This document shows, one piece after another, positions 1 to 8,029 of a DNA stretch of 34,513 nucleotides (positions within the stretch are counted from its first letter, which is position 1; every line of letters starts with the position of its first letter). Source of the DNA: Woeseiaceae bacterium (GTDB lineage Bacteria > Pseudomonadota > Gammaproteobacteria > Steroidobacterales > Woeseiaceae); assembly GCA_024640315.1 (NCBI GenBank), contig JAHEFF010000036.1, positions 1 through 34,513 on the forward strand, read 5' to 3'. A program made the translations under genes and the position numbers. Under the pieces are notes generated by a model. It was given only the letters and a program-made list of their open reading frames with translations. It did not search any database and was not told the DNA's origin.

Positions 1-260
1 CGGTCGCCCAATTTGAACCTGGCAGCGCCGGGCCCGAGTTTTTCGACCCTCCCGACCACCTCGTGGCCGGGTATCACCGGCATTACGGGGGGTGGCGTCC
101 TGCCTTCGATTTCGTCCAGTTCGGTATGGCATACACCGCAGGTCGACACGCGAAGAAGTATCTCGTCATCCCGTGGACTGGGGATTGGCACATCGACGAG
201 CTCAAGTGGCTCGGGGTTCTCCTCGAGGGACGAGATTGCCGCAAGCGACATGGCTCGCAT
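1..260 (-). CDS. Zinc-dependent alcohol dehydrogenase, N-terminal part (runs off window)
   Basis: This is the first 86 codons of a medium-chain zinc alcohol dehydrogenase; the rest lies beyond the left edge. The translation starts MRAMSLAAISSLEENPEP and contains CGVCHTELDEIEG, the catalytic-zinc Cys plus the following CHTE typical of GroES-like ADHs. IPGHEVVGRVEKLGPGA follows, supplying the conserved GHE. The ATG at 260 is preceded by GGAGAT at a suitable distance, so the start is well supported. Enzymes of this family oxidise alcohols or reduce aldehydes with NAD(P) in the cytoplasm; the substrate cannot be read from this fragment. It is divergent from the lipoprotein gene at 339. The family call is strong because the motifs are in order, but the cofactor-binding half is not visible. 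Confidence 0.85.
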   Translation of the reverse strand, partial: MRAMSLAAISSLEENPEPLELVDVPIPSPRDDEILLRVSTCGVCHTELDEIEGRTPPPVMPVIPGHEVVGRVEKLGPGAARFKLGD

Positions 261-338
261 TGACTATCTCCGATCAAAGCACTTGCAAAGCACAACTATG
301 CCGGCATTCTATGCCACTCGCGATTGGTAGATGGCGCA

Positions 339-938
339 ATGAAACTGGAAACCTGCACCCGCATTCTCCTCCTTCTTGTTGCACTGAGTATTCCTGGCTG
401 TGCGTCCACAGGCTCAGACCTCAATAGCGACATGATCAGGAATACATTCGGCAGTTATGGCGTGGAGGTACTGAGTCACAGCGATGGCGGCCGGGTTTCG
501 AGTCTTTACAGCAACGAAAATGGTCACAAAGTCAGCAGAACGTATGCGGTTGTCGAATACTCGGGAGAAACCAGGCAGGCCTATGCGCGCGAACACGGCC
601 TCATCGTTGCCGGCGGATCCATCGGCGCCACCTTCAGAGATGCCGGTTGGTCAATCCGGAAACAGCACCTGTTTATAGGCGAACTCGACGTACCTGAAGC
701 GTACGCCACGATCGGGAACAGCATGCAAATCGGGCTGCCGCGCACGCTGGCAACACACCAGTATCTGTTCATCATCGAAAAAAATGAGCGCTCATTTAAC
801 TACGCGACCATTACGGAGATCCACCATCCGGATTATCTGAGCGCTGCCGATCTCCGCAATCTCTACGGTGAAATACTGTTTGACGACTCAAATCGTGACA
901 GCATTCACGATTTCATCGGCCCGCCAATCGAGAAATGA
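339..938 (+). CDS. Predicted lipoprotein of unknown function
   Basis: A 199-aa protein beginning MKLETCTRILLLLVALSIPGC, a lipoprotein signal peptide with lipobox IPGC, so it should be lipid-anchored in the cell envelope. An ATG at 324 is in frame five codons upstream, but the start at 339 gives a normal signal peptide, and GGTAG lies about 10 bases before it. The mature part is mixed alpha/beta with no catalytic motif I recognise (sections such as VEYSGETRQAYAREHGLIV and IGLPRTLATHQYLFIIEKN). It stands alone on the plus strand, divergent from the alcohol dehydrogenase and about 80 bp before the next gene. Function unknown. Confidence 0.7.
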   Translation: MKLETCTRILLLLVALSIPGCASTGSDLNSDMIRNTFGSYGVEVLSHSDGGRVSSLYSNENGHKVSRTYAVVEYSGETRQAYAREHGLIVAGGSIGATFRDAGWSIRKQHLFIGELDVPEAYATIGNSMQIGLPRTLATHQYLFIIEKNERSFNYATITEIHHPDYLSAADLRNLYGEILFDDSNRDSIHDFIGPPIEK

Positions 939-1019
939 GTTGCAGGTCCGGATTGCGCCGTTTTGTTCCGTGTAGACTTTTAAATCGTTAGATTAGAAAG
1001 ACTTAAAGGGAACAGAGCC

Positions 1020-1478
1020 ATGCAGCAGATACACAGACTTACCATCATTCTGATTCTGCTTTTGTCCGTTAGCGCGACACCTGCCCAGGAGGCAACGGCA
1101 AACGATCATGCCGCTGCTTGGGCCACGGTCGAGAATATTTGGTCAGCGGAAGAACGCGGCGACGACGACTGGGCCGATGAAATGCTGTCCGCTGACTTCA
1201 TGGGTTGGCCGAACGCCTCACCAGCTCCCCGAAGCAAGAGTTCGACCAGGATGTGGGCACGATTCAACGCCGAGCAAACCAAGGGCCTGACGCACGAACT
1301 CTACCCACTTTCCATCGTCGTACATGGCGACACCGCGGTTTTGCATTATCTTTACACCATGGCGGTGCAGACGAAGGACAAGAAGACAGTCGTCAGCAAT
1401 GGCAGGTTCACCGATATCCTGGTCCGTGACGGCACCGACTGGAAGTTCCTCTCCTGGCATGGTGGCGACGACGAATAG
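1020..1478 (+). CDS. Exported NTF2-like / DUF4440-type protein
   Basis: A 152-aa protein with an N-terminal signal peptide (MQQIHRLTIILILLLSVSA then TPAQEA). The rest is one NTF2/SnoaL-like domain: an N-terminal helix (AAAWATVENIWSAEERGDDDWADEMLSADF), a central region and a final strand pair ending FTDILVRDGTDWKFLSWHGG, the DGTDWKF..WH ending usual in DUF4440 proteins. Such domains form a cone-shaped pocket; some are enzymes and many have no known reaction. AAAGGGAACAG just before the ATG acts as the ribosome site. It is unrelated in detail to the second NTF2-like protein at 5218-5700. Export makes a periplasmic location likely; the ligand is unknown. Confidence 0.75.
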   Translation: MQQIHRLTIILILLLSVSATPAQEATANDHAAAWATVENIWSAEERGDDDWADEMLSADFMGWPNASPAPRSKSSTRMWARFNAEQTKGLTHELYPLSIVVHGDTAVLHYLYTMAVQTKDKKTVVSNGRFTDILVRDGTDWKFLSWHGGDDE

Positions 1479-1526
1479 CCGACAGGCCGTCATTCCTTTG
1501 CCTGAATATCCTCCTGAGGTCGGCTG

Positions 1527-1736
1527 CTAGCGCGGCTTCTCATCGGCAGCCGAATCAGGAAGTGCCGATGCCGGTTTGTTGTAAGGGTCGTAACCTTCTG
1601 TCACTGATGAAACAGGCGACAATTCGTGCCTGACAACCAGGGACGGGCGAGCGGCCGGAGGAGGGAATGACTCTCCGGCACTGTGGTTCGATACGGCCGC
1701 TGATTCCAGCTTTTCCTGCATGTGCTTTTTCATCAT
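1527..1736 (-). CDS. Possible small hypothetical protein, proline-rich
   Basis: An open frame of about 69 codons on the minus strand, starting MMKKHMQEKLESAAVSNHS and running through SFPPPAARPSLVVRHEL to a TAG. The frame could extend upstream to 1802, but no ribosome site supports that; near 1736/1733 there is a purine run (GGGGGA) directly before the ATGs and an AGGAG further up, so the start is uncertain. It has no signal peptide, membrane segment or known motif. It fills most of the otherwise empty gap between 1478 and 1950. Codon use looks reasonable but a chance ORF cannot be excluded. The remaining gap, 1737-1949, holds only the A/T-rich leader of the DUF3300 gene. Confidence 0.35.
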   Translation of the reverse strand: MMKKHMQEKLESAAVSNHSAGESFPPPAARPSLVVRHELSPVSSVTEGYDPYNKPASALPDSAADEKPR

Positions 1737-1949
1737 TCCCCCGGCATTTTTGTTGCGCTCCTGTAAACAAAGACGATTTGGCCGCCCGAAAGGTTCCATC
1801 AATTATTGGAAAGTACGCTAAGCCATTGAATTATCAGTTTTTTGCAATCTCTTAAAGGGATTAAGCGCCCATTCAGGTTGCCTCCGTTAATCTTAGCCTC
1901 AACATGCACCGGTCCGCGAACATGCGTACCGAACAGCCGGGAGGCCATC

Positions 1950-3773
1950 ATGAACGGCCAATTGATCGCAGAAAATCCGACACCAAACGTGTTCTTTCTG
2001 AACCTGCTCGCAGCAGTTGCACTGACGCTTGCCGCGAGCCAGGCATTTGCCCAGGTTCCCGTCGACGAAAATGGCGAGCCACTGCCGGTCTATGCAGCCG
2101 ATGAGTTCGATGACAGCGGATCCGGTGAAAAGCCCCTGAACACAGATGAGTTGCTGTCCAATGTCGAACTCGAGGAACTGGTCGGTCCGGTGGCACTTTA
2201 TCCGGACGACCTTCTCGCAATCGTCTTGCCCGCATCAACCTATCCGCTGGAAATCGTTCAGGCGGCCCGCTTCCTTGAAGCACTGGAAGACGACAGTAAA
2301 CTTGAGCCGGACGAGGAATGGGACGAGTCGATTGTCGCGTTGCTCAACTATCCGGATGTCGTTCGCATGCTGGACGAAGATATCGACTGGACCTGGCGAC
2401 TGGGTGAAGCCGTTATCAGCCAGCAGAATGATGTAATTGCTGCTGTGGAATCGTTTCGTGACCGCGCTTATGCCGCTGGCAACCTGAAATCGGACGAACA
2501 TCAAAAGGTCTCGTACGATGAGGGCATCATAGAAATCGTGCCAGTCAGCGAGGAGATTATTTACGTCCCCTACTACGAGCCGACGGAAGTCATTGTTCAG
2601 CAGTCCCGCCCGGTCTACTACTATTATCCGGATCCTTACCCGATCTACTACTACCCGTACCCGACAGGGTACCGTTTCCGGTCCGGCTTCTTCTGGGGTG
2701 TGACGACTGCTTACACCATTGGCTGGTCGAATCATTACCTGCACGTCTATCACCCGAGCTACTGGGGTCATCCGTACTACGGCCGGTATTACTACGGACA
2801 CTACTACAGGCGCCCGAGCATCACCGTTTACAACAACTGGTATGTGAACAACCGACAGACCAACGCCCGCTACCGTTATCGCGACGGTGACTACTGGCGT
2901 CCGCGCTCGCGCGCCGGCTCACGCCAGGACGAACCGCGAGTCCGTAACTACCACTACTCGCCCAATGGTTCGCACAACAGTCGGGACGCTGAGGTGCGCA
3001 GGCAAGACCGTCTGCGGGTTCGCGAGGATGGTCGTATGGATCTGAATCTGCGTCAACGCGATAGCCGACGGGCGACGACCAATCGGGGCGCCACTATTGA
3101 CGACAGTCAGCGCAGCACAACTGCAAATCGGCAGAGATCGTCGACCGGCAGGGCAGCGCCGAATCGAGGCGATCGAACCAGCAACGGTAATCGTTCCACG
3201 ACGACTTCCGTTAACTCAAACCGATCGGCCACCAGCACTGCGCGCGTCAGCCAGCGGCAGAGTCGCCAGACCGACAGTCGCCCGGAAATCAGTTTTCGCG
3301 ACCGGGGTAGCGACACCGCTCGAGTCAATGCCAGGACCAGTAGTCGTTCATCTGCCAGCGACTCAGGCAATCGGCGGCCGGCAGCGACAGCGGGCACGCG
3401 CGGGAGAACCAGCGTACAGCCACAGATCCAGGCAAGGTTGCAGCGGCCGACCCAGGCTGCAAACACCCGTACGAACGCCAACCGGGTGTCCAGTGGCACC
3501 GGGACCTCGCGATCAACAGCAGGTCAGGTGGCGGCGCCGTCTCGCGCAAGCCAACCCGCTGTCCGGGAAAGCAGCCCGACGCGACGCGCTTCTGCTCCGC
3601 GACCGCGGCAGAGTGCGCAAACGCCCCGCGCAGCGGCTCCTCGACAGTCTGCACCGGCGGCCCGGCAGCGTGCCCCGGCGGCACGAACCGAGGCCCAGCC
3701 CGCCAGGCGCAGCGAGTCAGGCTCGACCGGAAACAGGTCGCAGACAAAACCAAGGCAGCGCAACCGCAACTAG
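1950..3773 (+). CDS. DUF3300 domain protein with long disordered R/S/T-rich tail
   Basis: A 607-aa exported protein. The ATG at 1950 follows GGGAGG with good spacing and begins a signal sequence ending near ASQAFAQ. Residues of about 50-230 match DUF3300: LVGPVALYPDDLLAIVLPASTYPLEIVQAARFL, then LLNYPDVVRMLDEDIDWTWRLGEAV and IVPVSEEIIYVPYYEP. A Tyr/Pro-rich stretch follows (YYYYPDPYPIYYYPYP and PYYGRYYYGHYY), and the last 240 or so residues are low-complexity Arg/Ser/Thr/Gln/Ala/Pro. DUF3300 proteins are envelope proteins of unknown function. The basic tail could bind polyanions such as LPS, nucleic acid or peptidoglycan; that is inference. Three hairpins follow the stop codon, the last with a T-rich tail. 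Confidence 0.85.
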   Translation: MNGQLIAENPTPNVFFLNLLAAVALTLAASQAFAQVPVDENGEPLPVYAADEFDDSGSGEKPLNTDELLSNVELEELVGPVALYPDDLLAIVLPASTYPLEIVQAARFLEALEDDSKLEPDEEWDESIVALLNYPDVVRMLDEDIDWTWRLGEAVISQQNDVIAAVESFRDRAYAAGNLKSDEHQKVSYDEGIIEIVPVSEEIIYVPYYEPTEVIVQQSRPVYYYYPDPYPIYYYPYPTGYRFRSGFFWGVTTAYTIGWSNHYLHVYHPSYWGHPYYGRYYYGHYYRRPSITVYNNWYVNNRQTNARYRYRDGDYWRPRSRAGSRQDEPRVRNYHYSPNGSHNSRDAEVRRQDRLRVREDGRMDLNLRQRDSRRATTNRGATIDDSQRSTTANRQRSSTGRAAPNRGDRTSNGNRSTTTSVNSNRSATSTARVSQRQSRQTDSRPEISFRDRGSDTARVNARTSSRSSASDSGNRRPAATAGTRGRTSVQPQIQARLQRPTQAANTRTNANRVSSGTGTSRSTAGQVAAPSRASQPAVRESSPTRRASAPRPRQSAQTPRAAAPRQSAPAARQRAPAARTEAQPARRSESGSTGNRSQTKPRQRNRN

Positions 3774-3791
3774 GAATATCAGTACGTCAGG

Positions 3792-3829
3792 GCCTCTGGT
3801 TGTGCAGAGGCAAAGGAGCTCCCTGCTCC
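3792..3829 (+). terminator. Two tandem hairpins after the DUF3300 gene
   Basis: GCCTCTG (3792-3798) pairs with CAGAGGC (3805-3811) across a six-base loop, and GGAGC (3815-3819) pairs with GCTCC (3825-3829) across five bases. Neither has a T tract, so they probably add to the stronger hairpin at 3838-3884 instead of terminating alone. Confidence 0.4.
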
Positions 3830-3830
3830 G

Positions 3831-3986
3831 TCAAGGGCCGGGCGAATCTTTCGACTCTTTCGATTCGCCCGGTTCTTTCTTTTCGTCGGGGTCGAATTTC
3901 CCTGAAGAAAGTTCCCACGCAACATAGAAAACACAGCCCCCTACGATCAGGGCCATTACAACAAGGATGATAGCCAGTAAGTTCAT
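3831..3986 (-). CDS. 51-aa single-pass membrane protein
   Basis: Starts MNLLAIILVVMALIVGGCVF, one transmembrane helix, then YVAWELSSGKFDPDEKK and a short charged tail ending SKDSPGP. The longer frame to 4100 has a basic, improbable N-terminus and overlaps the RHH gene, so the ATG at 3986 is preferred. No Shine-Dalgarno sequence precedes it, but TATGAT lies exactly six bases upstream, as in a leaderless transcript. It is 40 bp after the RHH gene and may be co-transcribed with it and SPFH. The helix plus SGKFD tail faintly recalls CcoS, but no cytochrome oxidase genes are near and the motif does not really match. A natural guess is a small partner of the SPFH protein. Confidence 0.55.
   Translation of the reverse strand: MNLLAIILVVMALIVGGCVFYVAWELSSGKFDPDEKKEPGESKESKDSPGP
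3838..3884 (+). terminator. Intrinsic terminator of the DUF3300 gene, inside a convergent gene
   Basis: CCGGGCGAATC (3838-3848) and GATTCGCCCGG (3862-3872) form a perfect 11-bp stem with a 13-base loop, followed by TTCTTTCTTTTC. It reads as a plus-strand terminator about 65 bp after the DUF3300 stop. The stem overlaps the last codons of the convergent 51-aa gene, where it encodes the acidic/Ser-rich C-terminus. Confidence 0.65.
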
Positions 3987-4026
3987 CGGCCAATCATAGC
4001 CTGAATGAACCGCCAGGTTGCGACAG

Positions 4027-4191
4027 TCAGTCCTTCGCTTGCTTCGGCAATCGCCCGGCCTTGCGCAACGCCTCCCGCAAGACGAATTCGATCTGCGCAT
4101 TCAAACTGCGCAGATCGTCCTCGGCCCAGCGATGCATCGCCGTAAGCGTCTTCTCATCAATACGTAATGCAAATGCCTTGCGTGAGCTCAT
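4027..4191 (-). CDS. Arc-like ribbon-helix-helix DNA-binding protein
   Basis: A 54-aa protein, MSSRKAFALRIDEKTLTAMH and onward. The pattern is a short basic beta strand (KAFALRID), helix A (EKTLTAMHRWAEDD), then the turn and helix B (SLNAQIEFVLREALRKAG), close to Arc/MetJ-type RHH repressors, where the strand of a dimer enters the DNA major groove. The N-Q-I-E segment opening helix B matches Arc-family usage. It lies 24 bp downstream of the SPFH gene on the same strand. RHH proteins usually repress their own operon, and the SPFH promoter carries two GATATC elements 11 bp apart, the spacing expected for adjacent RHH dimers. The family call comes from sequence; the target is inferred. Confidence 0.8.
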   Translation of the reverse strand: MSSRKAFALRIDEKTLTAMHRWAEDDLRSLNAQIEFVLREALRKAGRLPKQAKD

Positions 4192-4215
4192 AAGATGCTC
4201 ATCCTGGAATCGCCA

Positions 4216-5085
4216 TCAGGAATACAGCGACCCGGTATTCAGCACCGGCTGAGTACCTTCCTCGCTGCACAATACGGTCAGGAGATTACCCACCATAGCC
4301 GCCTTGCGCTCTTCGTCGAGGTCTACCACTTCCTCCGCCTTGAGCTGCTCCAGGGCCATACGCACCATGCCTACCGCTCCCGCAACAATTTGCGTGCGCG
4401 CCGCAATGACTGCGGAAGCCTGTTGCCGCCTGAGCATCGCATTGGCAATCTCTGGCGCGTAGGCGAGATGGCTGATGCGTGCTTCGATGACATTGACGCC
4501 CGCCTCTTCCAGGCGATCCTGAATCTCTTCGCGCAGCGCCTGCGCAATCTCCGCGGGGTTGCTGCGAAGTGCAAGTCCGTCACCTTCATGCGGCTCGTAA
4601 GGGTAAGTGGTTGTGAGGTTCCGCAAAGCGGACTCGCTTTGAATCGTCACAAACTCTTCGTAGTCATCAACCTCGAAGATAGCCTCGGCTGTATCGATAA
4701 CCCGCCAGACGACCACAGCCGCAATCTCAATCGGGCTGCCGCGGGAATCGTTAACTTTCAGCTTGCTGCTCTCGAAGTTTCGGATCCGGACCGAGACCGC
4801 CTTCTTGGTATAGAACGGGTTCGCCCACCGAAGGCCCGGTTGCCGGGCCGTACCAACGTACGCGCCAAACAACTGCAAGACCCTGGCCTCGTTCGGATGG
4901 ACCATGAAAAAACCAAACCACAGGATCAGGACGACGGTCGTCAAAATCGATGCTGCGATGATGCCCGCCACGGAAAGGGCCTGAATTTCCTGTACGAACC
5001 AGTAAATGGAGCCCGCCTCGGCGATGAACAGGACAACGATCATCAGGTAGCCGGACGGTATTGTTCTTTCGTTCTCGCGGATCAT
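4216..5085 (-). CDS. SPFH (band 7 / stomatin-like) membrane protein
   Basis: A 289-aa protein with two N-terminal transmembrane segments (about residues 14-31 and 37-60), then the SPFH domain: [44 protein letters not shown] and [35 protein letters not shown] charged helix of about residues 190-230 ([30 protein letters not shown]) and an Ala-rich coiled-coil region with [13 protein letters not shown] follow, both typical. SPFH proteins oligomerise into membrane scaffolds that organise microdomains or restrain membrane proteases. ATG 5085 follows GGAGGGG; an upstream TTG at 5106 is in frame but less likely. The gene leads the SPFH-RHH-microprotein run. The specific client is unknown. Confidence 0.9.
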   Translation of the reverse strand: MIRENERTIPSGYLMIVVLFIAEAGSIYWFVQEIQALSVAGIIAASILTTVVLILWFGFFMVHPNEARVLQLFGAYVGTARQPGLRWANPFYTKKAVSVRIRNFESSKLKVNDSRGSPIEIAAVVVWRVIDTAEAIFEVDDYEEFVTIQSESALRNLTTTYPYEPHEGDGLALRSNPAEIAQALREEIQDRLEEAGVNVIEARISHLAYAPEIANAMLRRQQASAVIAARTQIVAGAVGMVRMALEQLKAEEVVDLDEERKAAMVGNLLTVLCSEEGTQPVLNTGSLYS

Positions 5086-5097
5086 GGCACCCCTCCA

Positions 5098-5144
5098 CTG
5101 TATCAATTAGATATCATTGTGATATCACTCTTGATCCAGGTCAA
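5098..5144 (-). promoter_or_regulatory. SPFH operon promoter with FNR-type box and paired GATATC operator
   Basis: TTGATCCAGGTCAA at 5131-5144 matches the CRP/FNR-family (Anr, Dnr) half-sites TTGAT-N4-ATCAA at nine of ten positions. Nearer the gene, GATATC occurs at 5110-5115 and 5121-5126, each followed by A on the plus strand, with centres 11 bp apart. On the minus strand TCTAAT at 5112-5107 is a good -10 element, giving a start near 5100 and placing the FNR-type box at about -37. The layout suggests oxygen- or nitric-oxide-responsive activation combined with repression by a protein bound over the -10 region, perhaps the RHH protein of the operon. The elements are seen; their use is inferred. 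Confidence 0.5.
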
Positions 5145-5217
5145 GCGACAGCGCACGTCGTTGAGTGGCGGGCCTGTCCTACGGGGGTGTCCTGATGTTA
5201 TGTCAACTGGCTTGCCG

Positions 5218-5700
5218 TCAGGGGCAATCGGGCTCGGCCTCCAAAACCTCAATTTCCTCGTCAGTCGGGGTCATGCCCGAATCACCGCCGGAGTCGAATA
5301 CGACCTGCCAGTCTCCGTCAGCGTTTCGTCGCCAGGTAGAAATGAAATGGCCCCAGGATTCAGTCTCCGTGCCGTCCTCGCCGACTCGCCTCGATCGATA
5401 GGGGCCACGGCTGATGGCCAGGTTGCCGTCACTGGTGACCTCTACAAATGCGGGGCGCCAGCGCATTGCGGGGCCGTCCGGAGACAAGACAGGGCCCCAC
5501 GCCTTACCGATCTCGTCCCTTCCCCGCGCTACCCGTCCGGTTATAAAACGTGCGTCCGGGTCAACAAAGCTAAGGAACTTGTCCTTATCCCTGGCCTCGG
5601 CGGCCCTGCTGAACCCGGTCTCGGCGCAAACCACCTCCTGGCGCACATCGTCCCCGATGGTTCCAACCACCGCGAGTATCGCAAGCATCTTAATAATCAT
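5218..5700 (-). CDS. Exported NTF2-like / DUF4440-type protein
   Basis: A 160-aa protein. ATG 5700, preceded by AAGGGG, gives a short hydrophobic N-terminus (MIIKMLAILAVVGTIGDDVRQE), probably a signal peptide. The core reads AAEARDKDKFLSFVDPDARFITGRVARGRDEIGKAWGPVL, then WRPAFVEVTSDGNLAISRGPYR, GHFISTWRRNADGDWQVVFDSGGD, the classic DUF4440 layout with the G-x-W-x-x-x-x-D ending. Such proteins form a binding pocket of unknown ligand. It has its own ribosome site and sits 132 bp upstream of SPFH, with a promoter between, so co-transcription is uncertain. It is divergent from the TPR gene at 5786. Confidence 0.8.
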   Translation of the reverse strand: MIIKMLAILAVVGTIGDDVRQEVVCAETGFSRAAEARDKDKFLSFVDPDARFITGRVARGRDEIGKAWGPVLSPDGPAMRWRPAFVEVTSDGNLAISRGPYRSRRVGEDGTETESWGHFISTWRRNADGDWQVVFDSGGDSGMTPTDEEIEVLEAEPDCP

Positions 5701-5771
5701 CTTGAACCCCTTATCTGATCGCACCGTCGAGCTGTATTGTTGCCGAGGAAGAGCCACAACTTCAAATAACT

Positions 5772-5777
5772 TATAAT
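5772..5777 (+). promoter_or_regulatory. TATAAT -10 element close to the TPR gene start
   Basis: A perfect TATAAT ends eight bases before the ATG at 5786, and no Shine-Dalgarno sequence lies in between. Transcription would begin at or within two bases of the start codon, giving a leaderless message. No clear -35 element sits at the standard spacing. Confidence 0.45.
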
Positions 5778-5785
5778 TCGCCCCG

Positions 5786-8014
5786 ATGACCTCCTTTATC
5801 TCAGAACTACGACGACGAAACGTGCTGCGCGTTGCAGCGGCCTATGCACTGGTGGCGTGGATTATTATCGAAGCAGGCTCAGTACTGCTGCCGACCTTTG
5901 GCGCAAGCGATGCAGTATTTCAGACCTATGTTCTCATCGTCCTGATCGGATTCATTGTTTCACTTGTTTTCGCGTGGATATTCGAAATCACCCCGGACGG
6001 AGTGAAACTGGATAAGGACGTCGACAGGGAAAGCGTATCGGCAAACAGTCCGCGTGGCCTGACCAATTACGTCATCATTGGCTTGCTCATCATCGCATTG
6101 GCGGTCTCGGTCACGTTTAACGTGACTGACATACGCGGCGTGACGGCACAGTCAGCCGCCGACATTATGATGAGCCGCCAGTCTATTGCAGTGCTGCCGT
6201 TTTCCAGTCGAAGTACCAATCCGGAAAACACCCTCTTCGCTGACGGCGTGCATGACGACCTGCTGACCAAGCTTGCCAACATTGGCTCCTTAAAAGTGAT
6301 CTCGCGCACCTCCGTCATGGAGTATCGGGGCACGACCAAGAATCTCCGCCAGATCGGCCAGGAACTCGGCGTTGATACGCTGCTGGAAGGCACCGTTCAA
6401 ACGGTCGGCAGCAACACACGAATCAATGTGCAGCTGATTGATGCGGAAACTGATGAGCATCTGTGGGCCCGAATTTATGATCGGCAACTGACGACCGACA
6501 ATCTGTTTGTCGTTCAGAGTGAAGTGTCAGGAGAGATTGCCGCCGCACTGCATACGACCCTGATGCCCGACAAGCAGCTGATGTTTGCCGAGGTCCCGAC
6601 CGAAAACCTGCGTGCGTATAGCCTTTATAAGTCGGCTCGCGACAATCTGTACCAACGTCAAATTGAGCCAACCCAGGAAGCGCGCGCGCAACTGGAAGAA
6701 GCGATCGAACTTGATCCTGACTATGCGGAAGCCTATGTCGCCCTCGCCGAAAGCATGATTTTCCTGGCGATAAATCATCAGGCAATCCCGTACGACCAGG
6801 CATTCGCCGCGGCAGAGCAGCACATCAACAAAGCGCTTGAGCTCAATCCGGATCTTTCAGATGCTTATGCAGCGCTTGGTCTCCTCAAGACGTCGATCTG
6901 GATTCAGACTCGCGTTGGCACGGAGAACATCGAGGCTGAAACCGCATTCGAGCAGGCACTCGCAATCAGTCCGAATCACGCCCGCGCCTACATGTGGTTT
7001 GGGAATTTGCGGGATGCCGAGCAGAGACACGACGAAGCCATCGGCTACTACCATCGTTCCATGCAACTCGACCCGCTGGGTCGAGTCCCTTACAACAACC
7101 TGCCGGCGCTGTACGCGCAACGCGGGGAAAACGAGTATGCCATTCGTCTGTGGCTTGACGCCATTGAGATCCACCCCGAGTGGCCGGTACCCTACGGCCT
7201 GATGGCTGCCCACCTTGCCGGACTGGGCAGGCTGGACGAAGCGTTTGCGTGGGACAGAATCGCCCTGAGCCTGAGCTCCGAGGCCGATGCCGTTGGCGCC
7301 GTCGCGTTTTTTATCTATCGACAGTTCGGTGAAATCGAAAGTGCGCTGAAAATGCTTGGAGACATGCCGCTAGCGCACCCGTTGTCACCGGTAAATCAGG
7401 GGCTTCAGTACCTGATCAAAGAAGACTATGCCGCTGCGAATGCTTTCTTTGTTGACTATATCGAGAACAACGACGCACCGCAGTTTATATTTGGCGTGGC
7501 CTCAGACATTGCGTTATTGGCGGGCGATTTCGAAAATGCTCGTAAGTACGTGCTGATTCAGAATCCGATACTGGAAAACGACAGCGACCTGCAGGTTGAT
7601 CGATTTACCGTCCGCGATATTGTCAAGCTTGCCTACATCCATAGAAAAAACGGCGAGGCCGCGCGCAGCGATGAGTTGCTGAATGCGGTGCTTCCGGTGG
7701 TGCAGACGCTGCCACGCCTGGGCCTTTTTGGTCAGGGCGTTCGTGATGCACAAATTTATGCGCTACTGGGTCAGACCGAAGATGCGTTCGCTGCGTTGAG
7801 AGCTGCCATCGATGCCGGCTATCGAAGCTCGATAGTATTTGATACGTGGTTACTCGAAGACGACCCTTATTTTGAATCACTGCGTGCGGACGATCGTTTC
7901 GAATCGCTTCTCGCCGAGCTGGACGCGCTGCTCACACCCATGTATGAACGTATCGTTGAGGTCGAATCGACCGGTAACTGGAAAAAACTTACGGACCTCG
8001 CTGGGACGATCTAG
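5786..8014 (+). CDS. FlgO-like domain and TPR membrane protein
   Basis: A 742-aa protein. It opens MTSFISELRRRNVLRVAAAY, the E-L-x-R-R-N-V-x-R-V start of a large family usually annotated as TPR or adenylate-cyclase-like proteins. Three transmembrane segments (about 12-33, 46-66 and 93-112) precede a FlgO/TolB-N-like domain at about 130-255 (SIAVLPFSSRSTNPENTLFADGVHDDLLTKLANIGSLKVISRTSV, ELGVDTLLEGTVQTVG). TPR helices then run to the C-terminus (AQLEEAIELDPDYAEAYVALAES, INKALELNPDLSDAYAALGLL). Relatives often carry an N-terminal CadC-type DNA-binding or cyclase domain; none is present here. A role in sensing or complex assembly is inferred. The start has no ribosome site and may be leaderless. 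Confidence 0.85.
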   Translation: MTSFISELRRRNVLRVAAAYALVAWIIIEAGSVLLPTFGASDAVFQTYVLIVLIGFIVSLVFAWIFEITPDGVKLDKDVDRESVSANSPRGLTNYVIIGLLIIALAVSVTFNVTDIRGVTAQSAADIMMSRQSIAVLPFSSRSTNPENTLFADGVHDDLLTKLANIGSLKVISRTSVMEYRGTTKNLRQIGQELGVDTLLEGTVQTVGSNTRINVQLIDAETDEHLWARIYDRQLTTDNLFVVQSEVSGEIAAALHTTLMPDKQLMFAEVPTENLRAYSLYKSARDNLYQRQIEPTQEARAQLEEAIELDPDYAEAYVALAESMIFLAINHQAIPYDQAFAAAEQHINKALELNPDLSDAYAALGLLKTSIWIQTRVGTENIEAETAFEQALAISPNHARAYMWFGNLRDAEQRHDEAIGYYHRSMQLDPLGRVPYNNLPALYAQRGENEYAIRLWLDAIEIHPEWPVPYGLMAAHLAGLGRLDEAFAWDRIALSLSSEADAVGAVAFFIYRQFGEIESALKMLGDMPLAHPLSPVNQGLQYLIKEDYAAANAFFVDYIENNDAPQFIFGVASDIALLAGDFENARKYVLIQNPILENDSDLQVDRFTVRDIVKLAYIHRKNGEAARSDELLNAVLPVVQTLPRLGLFGQGVRDAQIYALLGQTEDAFAALRAAIDAGYRSSIVFDTWLLEDDPYFESLRADDRFESLLAELDALLTPMYERIVEVESTGNWKKLTDLAGTI

Positions 8015-8029
8015 TTTGGTTTCGATTGA

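Noticed and set aside
3097..3927. Open frame of 276 codons overlapping the DUF3300 tail
   Set aside because: It is a shifted reading of a low-complexity GC-rich region and has no start signal or motif.
3831..3986. Identification of the 51-aa protein as CcoS
   Set aside because: Only a helix and a short SGKFD string are similar; no cbb3 oxidase genes are nearby.
4195..5718. Open frame of 507 codons on the plus strand across the SPFH region
   Set aside because: It is antisense to four well-supported minus-strand genes, has no domain signal or ribosome site, and reflects codon bias of the real genes.
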